The position numbers and the translations under genes were made by a program. Shown piece after piece: positions 1-5,492 of a stretch of DNA of 6,757 bases (position 1 is its first letter; every line of letters begins with the position of its first letter). The notes beneath the pieces were generated by a model. That model was given only the letters and a program-made list of their open reading frames with translations, was not told the DNA's origin and made no database searches. This DNA comes from Kouleothrix aurantiaca (GTDB taxonomy: Bacteria > Chloroflexota > Chloroflexia > Chloroflexales > Roseiflexaceae), in NCBI GenBank assembly GCA_001399705.1, contig LJCR01000118.1, forward strand, positions 1-6,757. Direction: 5' to 3'.

Positions 1-1294
1 TCATACGCCGCACCAGATACGACTCGATATCAGTCAGGATTCCATCTAGTTCGGTTTTGGTTTCCTCGCCACGCTCGACGCATAGAAATAGGATGAGTGG
101 GTATACAGTGCTGTTATCCAACACACGCATGCGGCGGCCAAACACCGCTAAACGATCATCGTCATTCTGGGCGAATATGCGCCGGTAGAGCTCGCTGTAG
201 CGCTGAATTTCGGCAAGCGCGGTATCGATATCTCCTGGCTGATTGATGTTCCGTGCGGTCCACCATTCGCCAAAGGCGCGGTACAGGTGAGCCAGTTGAA
301 TATCACCTTCTAGTTTGGTGAGCTGGCTGGTCAGGAAGTGAAATAGAAACAGTTCGAAGCGCGGGTTGACCAGGCGGCCCTGTCGCACATACTCTTTCCA
401 GAACGCGGCACTGGCAGTTTCGTCATACTGCTTCCAATAGGTTTCGTAGAGCTTGGTGACCTGTTGCTGGTTGCCGTAACGCCGCGTCGCTTCCAAGAAC
501 ACATAGTTGCGCACAAGATCGCCGGGCCACAGTTTGACGCCGCGCGCGTTGAGTGTTTCGAAGATTACCTGCGGATCGTCTTCCTGGTCGAGATCGATAC
601 GCACAAGCTCAAGCTGCTGTGTGATTGCGCGCACCAATGCCTCGACGCGCCGCCCAATCTCGTGATCATCCGGTTTGGGCGAACTTGGATCTTCTGGGTC
701 GAGCGGGCTTTCGGCAAAGCGCGCGATGGCATCAAAAAAGAAGTAGTACGCCCCAAGAAGCCGCGGCGGCGGATCGTCATAGCGCGCATATTTTTGCCGT
801 ATTGGCGGGCGTCGCCGGCGAAGTTCGGCGGGCGAGCCCGCCTCGAAGACATCTTAAAAATCGGCGCGGTCGCGGGTGGTAGGCACGACTTTGTGCTGCT
901 CGTATTCCTTGCCCGAAAGGCGGGGATTTTCGGTAATGCCTGTGAGCATTGCAAGGCTTGGCCCTAAGCTACGCTGCTTGCTATAGTCGCGCAGGGCAAT
1001 CAACAGAACCTGCAAGGTCGTCAATCGCTGCTGGCCGTCGATGACTTCGAAAGCCTGGTATTCCAACCCTGAAGGCGGAATTGCGCGCAGCACAACCGCG
1101 CCCATAAAGTGCTTGCGTAGCTGGAGCATGCCGGCCTGTGGTGAAAGCAGCTCCTGCGCTTTCTGGGTGATATCGTCCCACAGTGGTGCCCACTGGTCGC
1201 GCTCATCCCAGACATACTGGCGCTGAAAGATTGGGATGAGGTGCCGGCTTTGCATGGTGAACAGCGATGCGATTGTGACTTTGTGCGGGTTCAT
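1..1294 (-). pseudogene. DUF262 (GmrS/SspE-type) protein gene with in-frame stop, truncated at window edge
   Basis: DUF262 domains have a ParB-like fold and bind or hydrolyse NTPs. In GmrSD and SspE they are joined to a DUF1524 HNH nuclease and restrict modified or phosphorothioated DNA. Residues 1-146 show the N-terminal signature: IPIFQRQYVW at 20-29, HFMGAVVL at 62-69 and EVIDGQQRLTTL at 83-94. Codon 147 is TAA (854-856). Reading on in the same frame stays open for 284 codons to the window edge and keeps family character: an AGSPAEL segment directly after the stop and PQVIFETLNARG at about 241-252. This is therefore one gene with a nonsense lesion, not two genes. A C-terminal DUF1524 domain, if present, would lie beyond the left edge. 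The ATG at 1294 fits the start of the domain; its Shine-Dalgarno is weak. The start lies 53 nt after the dynamin gene stop, so the two are probably co-transcribed. Without readthrough only a 146-aa fragment is made. Confidence 0.88.
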
Positions 1295-1347
1295 ATGATT
1301 GTTTCTATCAGCATGCAGCAGCCCTATGCCGCCACACCTACCGGCGA

Positions 1348-3549
1348 TTAGTTCTGAAACGGCTTGACTGCCTGGATTGTTTGTTCGAGATATGCCAGTA
1401 AAGCCGCGCGCTCATGGGCATTGCGTTCGGCAAGCGTTGACTCGATCGCCTTGCGGTGATCTTCGATCGACTGGTTGAGACTGCGCTTCAGGTCGGGGTA
1501 AATCAACCCGGCGTTCTTCTCCAACGTGCCCACAAATGTTTTGACGGATTTTTGCAGGTATTTTTCCAGCTCGCGCTTGAGCTCAGTACGCAAAAAGCCG
1601 TAGAAATCGGTGATATGACTGTTCTGGCGAGCGGTTGTGCCGCGCCCCCACTCGTCGGCAACATTGTCGCGCGCCTCGTCGATCTTTTCCTCCACCTCGT
1701 CGGAAACAAAATTATCAAGGTGGCTCACGATCGCATCGCGCTGCGCCCCAACCAGCACGCCCAGCTCATTGAGCTTCTGCTGGTAGGTTTGATCGAAGAG
1801 CTCGGCAAGCGCAAGGGGCTGCATATTATCCAGGCCGGTCGTCGACTCAATGTCGGCAATGGTTAGCTCGAAGCGCCGCAAATCTGCACGTGTCTGCTCG
1901 ACAAGTTGTTTGAAGCGTTTGGAATAACTCATCAGCGTGATTTCGACCTGCGGAAAGATTCGGTTCGCAATTTTATGCTGGAGATCGTACAGGCCACCCC
2001 AGCCACGATTGCGCCGCGACTTCCAATGCCGCGCCATGTCGGGAATTTCAAATTCGGCCCTGATCACATCCAGGGCGTCGCGGCCCGCAACATCTATTCG
2101 CGAGAAAGCCAGCGCTTGATCTGCCTGGTTGCGCTCGCGAAAAAGACGCACCTGTTCTTGAATTGCGGTTTGAAATTCGGCCATGCGGCCCGCGAGCGCG
2201 ACATCGATCTGGGTGAGTTGGTCGCGAACACGCTCGGCGTTGAATTCCGTGCTTGCCGCATCGAGCCGCGCCCGAAAGGTGCGAATGATACGCTCGACGC
2301 TGCGCTCGATGGCATCGTTCAGGGTGTGTTTTGCGCGCACAATCCGTTCGCTTTGCGCCAGCATCTCCGCGAGGTCGGTGCGCAATTTTTCGATACCCGA
2401 TCGATACAGGAGTTCTTGCGCCTGGCCTGGGTCTTTTTGTTTTTTTGCTTCGGCATAATCATGGGCCGAGGTGAAATTCACCCGAATGTCAAGCAATTTT
2501 TCCATGTAGAACATGCCAAGATCGTCGCGCAACTTAGGATCGGTGAGCAGCTCATCGAGTGTGGTGCGGATCTGGGCGCGTAGGCGTTCTTCTTCGCGTT
2601 TAAGGTGCTCTTCGAAGGTTGGCGGCTCGTCGCCAACTTCTTCGGCATCTTTGCAGGCGTTGGCGAATGTTTCGTCGCAGCGCGTGACGATCAACATCAG
2701 GTGTTTCAGCTTGCCTTTGCGCAGCTGTGTGGTGATAAATTCTTTGTCTTGCTGCGAGTAGGCACGGCCCGACTGAGTCAGGAACAGAATGACATCAACA
2801 TCCTCAACCAGTTGCTCGGTGATACGCACGCGGTAACGATCGGGGTCATCCAGTCCAGGGGTGTCGATCAGCTCGATGCCGTCGCGCAGGAACGGCACTG
2901 GCACCGAAACATCAAGCCGATCGACGAAAAAGTGCGCGGGCGAGCTTTGCGAGGTAAATGCTGAAATCTCTTTGCTGAACGCAATGCGCGCCTTGTTATC
3001 TGACCAATCGCCGCATTTGATCTCTTGGACAAACGCTTCGTCGCGCAGATAGCGCTGTTCAAGCTCGTCAATGGAGATTCGTACTTTCTCCTTTGGATCC
3101 TTGCCCGGCAGCACCAGCTCGCCGTCTTTCTCTTTCTTGCGCATCGCCGCGTAGCGAACCGCTGCCGGGTCATTTTGATCGGCGCCGTAAGCCCCGCGCA
3201 TGAATTCCCACGCGTCGCGGGTGATCATTTGAATTGATGCCGTAGCCTGGGAGCTGTAGCGCAAGGTAGTTACTGCGGCCGTTTCGGGGTTTGCGGCGAC
3301 GGAAACCAGGCGGGGGACATCGCAGAGCGCATTGACGAACGAGGACTTGCCAACTTTGAACGAGCCGACCACGGCCACCCGATAGGTTTCGGGCGTGGCG
3401 GCGTTGCGCAAGGCTTCTTGCAGCATTTCAGCCTGTTCGCGCAGAAACCCACGGTAACGCTCGTCGGGCTCGTGCTGGCTTTGCACGCTGGCGAGCATGT
3501 TCCATAGGTTGTTGGCTTTGGTTTTCAGATCGGCGAGGGAATGGTGCAT
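1348..3549 (-). CDS. Dynamin-like GTPase (dynamin family protein)
   Basis: This is a 733-aa large GTPase of the bacterial dynamin-like type. G1/P-loop is GSFKVGKS at 62-69, switch-I threonine lies in AAVTTL at 91-96, G3 is DTPG at 229-232 after a hydrophobic strand, and G4 is TRCD at 289-292 (the usual form is T/NKxD, so Arg replaces Lys). About 160 residues separate G1 and G3, a charged insertion being present at roughly 115-200. From about 400 to the end the protein is long, charged and helical, as expected for the stalk/neck bundle. A basic-aromatic patch near 509-521 (WKSRRNRGWGGLY) could be a lipid-contacting paddle; this is inference. No signal peptide or transmembrane segment is evident. 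Family members remodel membranes by GTP-driven assembly, and some bacterial ones protect against phage lysis. The ATG at 3549 has an ideal AGGAGG nine bases upstream. The DUF262 gene follows after 53 nt. Biological role here is inferred from context only. Confidence 0.92.
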   Translation of the reverse strand: MHHSLADLKTKANNLWNMLASVQSQHEPDERYRGFLREQAEMLQEALRNAATPETYRVAVVGSFKVGKSSFVNALCDVPRLVSVAANPETAAVTTLRYSSQATASIQMITRDAWEFMRGAYGADQNDPAAVRYAAMRKKEKDGELVLPGKDPKEKVRISIDELEQRYLRDEAFVQEIKCGDWSDNKARIAFSKEISAFTSQSSPAHFFVDRLDVSVPVPFLRDGIELIDTPGLDDPDRYRVRITEQLVEDVDVILFLTQSGRAYSQQDKEFITTQLRKGKLKHLMLIVTRCDETFANACKDAEEVGDEPPTFEEHLKREEERLRAQIRTTLDELLTDPKLRDDLGMFYMEKLLDIRVNFTSAHDYAEAKKQKDPGQAQELLYRSGIEKLRTDLAEMLAQSERIVRAKHTLNDAIERSVERIIRTFRARLDAASTEFNAERVRDQLTQIDVALAGRMAEFQTAIQEQVRLFRERNQADQALAFSRIDVAGRDALDVIRAEFEIPDMARHWKSRRNRGWGGLYDLQHKIANRIFPQVEITLMSYSKRFKQLVEQTRADLRRFELTIADIESTTGLDNMQPLALAELFDQTYQQKLNELGVLVGAQRDAIVSHLDNFVSDEVEEKIDEARDNVADEWGRGTTARQNSHITDFYGFLRTELKRELEKYLQKSVKTFVGTLEKNAGLIYPDLKRSLNQSIEDHRKAIESTLAERNAHERAALLAYLEQTIQAVKPFQN

Positions 3550-3558
3550 GGTTGCTGT

Positions 3559-3564
3559 CCTCCT
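3559..3564 (-). promoter_or_regulatory. Ribosome binding site of the dynamin-like gene
   Basis: The minus strand reads AGGAGG, a perfect Shine-Dalgarno core, nine bases before the ATG at 3549. It fixes the start of the dynamin-like protein and suggests strong translation. Confidence 0.85.
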
Positions 3565-3604
3565 GTGTTGTAGTGATTGGATGTGGGTTGTTTGTATGGG
3601 TTAT

Positions 3605-3743
3605 TAGAGATTATCACGATTAAAATCCGCGAATGTCATCTGGCTCTTTAGGACGCCAGAAAAGGTATTAGTAAAAGTGTTCACAAAATAAGCGGTTTAA
3701 GGCTCCCTGATGCTATTTTATACTTAAATCGTGATAATCTCTA
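3605..3743. mobile_element. Putative 139-bp MITE with TA-flanked terminal inverted repeats
   Basis: The ends are perfect inverted repeats: TAGAGATTATCACGATT at 3605-3621 and its exact reverse complement at 3727-3743. Matching stops immediately outside the terminal TA on both sides. Read as TA target duplications, this leaves a 135-bp element (3607-3741) with 15-bp terminal repeats. This is the arrangement of IS630/Tc1-mariner elements and their non-autonomous MITEs. There is no coding capacity inside. A short internal hairpin, TCTGGC/GCCAGA at 3639-3644 and 3655-3660, lies near the left end. The element sits between the broken HARE-HTH gene and the dynamin-like gene. It could alternatively be a long-range operator pair or an RNA stem; other genomic copies would settle this. 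Confidence 0.65.
3610..3639 (-). promoter_or_regulatory. Candidate sigma70-like promoter inside the MITE end, facing the dynamin-like gene
   Basis: On the minus strand ATGACA (3634-3639, five of six matches to TTGACA) is followed after 18 bases by GATAAT (3610-3615, five of six matches to TATAAT). Transcription would start near 3603 and give a leader of about 50 nt before the dynamin-like ATG. The -10 box lies within the terminal inverted repeat and the -35 box in the body of the element. This is a sequence match only. Confidence 0.5.
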
Positions 3744-3832
3744 TTGTATATACGTACAATATGGTGGAACGTTACACCTATAATAAGTGCCAAATACTTC
3801 ACACTATTCTAGTATGTAGTTTTATACTTAAA
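3716..3832. repeat. Pair of 13-bp direct repeats TTTTATACTTAAA
   Basis: The same 13 bases occur at 3716-3728 and 3820-3832. The first copy overlaps the inner edge of the right terminal repeat of the putative MITE; the second lies outside it in the AT-rich spacer. The pair may be chance in AT-rich sequence, a regulator site, or a trace of an earlier duplication. Confidence 0.4.
3763..3778. promoter_or_regulatory. Imperfect 16-bp palindrome, possible operator
   Basis: GGTGGAACGTTACACC has seven of eight symmetric base pairs, centred on AACGTT. It lies about 20 bases outside the putative MITE and between the distal candidate promoter and the dynamin-like gene, a place where a dimeric repressor could act. 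No known regulator motif is recognised. A second, weaker palindrome, with TTGTA/TACAA arms, occupies 3744-3759. Confidence 0.3.
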
Positions 3833-3862
3833 GTTCTATTCTTTGCCGTTAATCGTTCGACC

Positions 3863-3871
3863 ATTATACCA
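3863..3871 (-). promoter_or_regulatory. Candidate extended -10 promoter upstream of the MITE
   Basis: The minus strand reads TGGTATAAT, a perfect extended -10 element (TGn plus TATAAT). No good -35 box is seen at 17-18 bases, which is tolerated by extended -10 promoters. A transcript starting near 3856 would cross the MITE before reaching the dynamin-like gene at 3549. It may be the original promoter of the downstream group. Confidence 0.4.
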
Positions 3872-4029
3872 TTTTCATAAGTAGTGTTTTTCGTAGGCTG
3901 GCAATAGTAACGTTCTGTGTACTACGAGCCTGTATTCATAGCAGCTTCTTCACAGCCGGTTTTCGGCATAAGAAAACTTTTGGAGTGCGATCCATACCTC
4001 CAGCCTCAGAGCCTTTAGTTTCTGCCAGA

Positions 4030-5045
4030 TTACTGTACTAATTCATCTGCGTCTCTATTCTCTCGAAGGTAGATGACGAATTCTCGCTGCTCAATGCTAA
4101 ACGTATCCAACAACCGGCTAATACGCTTGGCAATATCGTTTGCTGAGAAATTCGTTTCAGCATAGAGGCCATCGATTATTTCGAGTGGAATGCGTAGCTC
4201 GTTTGGCTCTCGTGCGAAGTCTTTATTTCCACGCCGACTGATAAAGGCATCGTTGTTTGCTAAAGTCACAAAGAGTGCTGGATTAGATTGTGCAAGAAGC
4301 GTGCAAACCAACTTGTAGACCGCTGCCAGGTGACAATATCTTTGTAGGCTTGCCCACATAGTACGAAGCCATACGGTCGCTTATAGCTAAAGTGCTCGCC
4401 CAGATAATGTGGTAGATCTCGATCAAGTTCAAGAATGATACGCTCGTTCTCGGCTGCGCCGTTGCGCCCACCTCCCGCGCTTACTGGCATCTCAATAGGA
4501 ATGCGCGTAAATTGCTGAATGAGTGTTGAAAGATCAGCAGCTTCGCGATTGAAATTCCCCACTTTGTCGTTGTAAGCGCGCTTGAACCCCACACCTTCAT
4601 CCAATGCTTTGGTATCATTATGATCGATGTTTAGCCAGATATCGTCTGATAATGCAAGCAAAGCCTCACGCACACGCTCAAGATCGGTGAGGATCTGACG
4701 AACGCGGCTCTTTATCTCTTTGCTTTCAATGCGGCTGGACTCAATGTCTTTAACCTGAGTTTTTGTGGTGACAACCACTTTCTGAGATTGATATTCGGTG
4801 GCAGTAATTGGATGAACCAACTGTCCATTTTGCAACGTATAGGTTCGGTGTCCCAAATGCCGAAACCGTGAGGCGCTGCCAAGTTTCTTGATATCGTTTA
4901 TAATATTGGTGTTCACAGTATATTCAGGAGTCTTTCCATTTGTTGTCCAGAGATTCTGCGCTAATATCCTACGCGTGATTTCATCAACATGCAGTGGTTC
5001 GCCAGCTTCGGCTAGAACCTTAAACGCAGCATCGATTGATATCAT
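4030..5045 (-). pseudogene. HARE-HTH domain protein gene with single-base frameshift
   Basis: Residues 1-72 match the HARE-HTH winged-helix domain: an AAFKVLAEAGEPLHVDEIT start, LWTTNGKTP at 32-40, and a DIKK...SRFRHLGHRTYTL end. This domain occurs in RNA polymerase delta, ASXL proteins and restriction-linked proteins and is thought to bind DNA. A charged helical linker follows at about 95-135. The C-terminal part (from about 221) carries a pattern I recall from many uncharacterised bacterial proteins: PYGFVLCGQAYKDIVTW, then a helix, then FISRRG, LRIP and YAETNFSANDI. This domain is split. The first frame reaches W240-Q241 and then runs out of frame to a TGA at 4266. The rest (AVYKLVCTLL onward) continues in another frame to the TAA at 4030. 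One base missing near 4321-4326 explains this; the restored protein would be 338 aa. I chose the ATG at 5045, not 5141, because it has GAGG five bases upstream and starts exactly at the domain without overlapping the gene before it. Confidence 0.85.
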
Positions 5046-5050
5046 AGTAT

Positions 5051-5054
5051 CCTC
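5051..5054 (-). promoter_or_regulatory. Ribosome binding site deciding the HARE-HTH start
   Basis: The minus strand reads TGAGGATACTATG; GAGG lies five bases before the ATG at 5045. The alternative ATG at 5141 lies within the preceding gene and would add 32 residues outside the domain. Confidence 0.65.
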
Positions 5055-5088
5055 ACATACACGAACGATGTTGAAACCACTAACATCT

Positions 5089-5469
5089 TCAAGCTTTTGG
5101 CTCTTTCTTCCAAGTGTCATATACAGCCCGCTGTTGGTCATCCAAGAAGCGTTTTCGTGCTTCTGGCGTGTCTTCAGACAGTAACCCTAAGTTATGTGCC
5201 AGAATGTAGAACCCATCACTCGGCTTGCCATTACTGCTGACGGCAATGGCACTCAACATTGGTTGACCGTTGCGAACTTCACTCTCGACAATCTCACCGA
5301 GCATCAGGCCAACCTCACGGGCCATATGATTCCCTGCCTTATAGATGCCAAGAATGGCCGCGATCTCTTGGTATGTTATCGTCCCGCGATAGCGCGCGGC
5401 AGTGATGAGTTCAGTGTAAACAAGCAGGAATTGCTGTCTTCCCCAATACTTGCCATGCTCACGTGACAT
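5089..5469 (-). CDS. Small conserved protein with MGMT/ATL-like winged-helix pattern
   Basis: A 126-aa protein with no cysteine, signal peptide or membrane segment. I do not recognise a named family. The central part reads TITYQEIAAILG at 30-41, MAREVGLMLGEI at 49-60, then GQPMLSAIAVSS and GFYILA (68-91). The order (T/S)Y.EIA..LG, then A+.VG..L, then a P...I..V strand and a G-F turn resembles the DNA-binding half of O6-alkylguanine methyltransferases and ATL proteins. The catalytic PCHR is absent, so methyl transfer is excluded; the likeness is inference from pattern alone. The C-terminal 30 residues are charged and helical. The start at 5469 has GGAGG five bases upstream, whereas the ATG at 5481 has none. 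The gene lies 23 nt after the helicase-nuclease and 43 nt before the HARE-HTH gene, so it probably shares their transcript and works with them, perhaps as a DNA-binding adaptor. Confidence 0.75.
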   Translation of the reverse strand: MSREHGKYWGRQQFLLVYTELITAARYRGTITYQEIAAILGIYKAGNHMAREVGLMLGEIVESEVRNGQPMLSAIAVSSNGKPSDGFYILAHNLGLLSEDTPEARKRFLDDQQRAVYDTWKKEPKA

Positions 5470-5474
5470 ATGAA

Positions 5475-5479
5475 CCTCC
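5475..5479 (-). promoter_or_regulatory. Ribosome binding site deciding the 126-aa protein start
   Basis: The minus strand reads ATGGAGGTTCATATG. GGAGG is spaced five bases from the second ATG (5469) and overlaps the first ATG's codons (5481), so translation very likely begins at 5469. Confidence 0.7.
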
Positions 5480-5492
5480 ATTACTGACTTGC

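Larger units (their letters stand above)
3744..4029. other. AT-rich intergenic spacer with no gene
   Basis: No coding sequence, RNA gene or convincing terminator is seen here. Besides the candidate promoter, palindromes and direct-repeat copy listed separately, the minus strand has only a short GCCG/CGGC stem (plus-strand GCCGGTTTTCGGC near 3954-3966) not followed by a T-run, so the upstream group may read through into the dynamin-like gene. The spacer is clearly richer in A+T than the flanking genes. Confidence 0.55.

Noticed and set aside
565..954. 129-aa minus-strand frame with an ATG just after the TAA, considered as a restart product
   Set aside because: It is in a different frame from DUF262 and encodes a low-complexity basic sequence; family motifs continue in the original frame.
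464..967. 167-aa plus-strand open frame
   Set aside because: It lies antisense to the DUF262 gene, in codon register with a GC-rich gene, and spans its nonsense codon. It shows no recognisable domain, while the opposite strand shows clear DUF262 motifs.
1906..2583. 225-aa plus-strand open frame
   Set aside because: It is antisense to the helical part of the dynamin-like GTPase and has no domain or credible start signal.
3954..3966. GCCG/CGGC hairpin as a terminator for the HARE-HTH gene
   Set aside because: The stem is only four base pairs and no T-run follows on the minus strand.
3936..3995. 19-codon minus-strand ORF (MDRTPKVFLCRKPAVKKLL) preceded by GGAGG
   Set aside because: Only one base separates GGAGG from the ATG, too short for initiation, and the peptide has no known relatives that I recognise.
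5045..5141. Upstream start of the HARE-HTH gene at 5141
   Set aside because: It would overlap the end of the 126-aa gene and add residues outside the domain; the ATG at 5045 has a better ribosome binding site.
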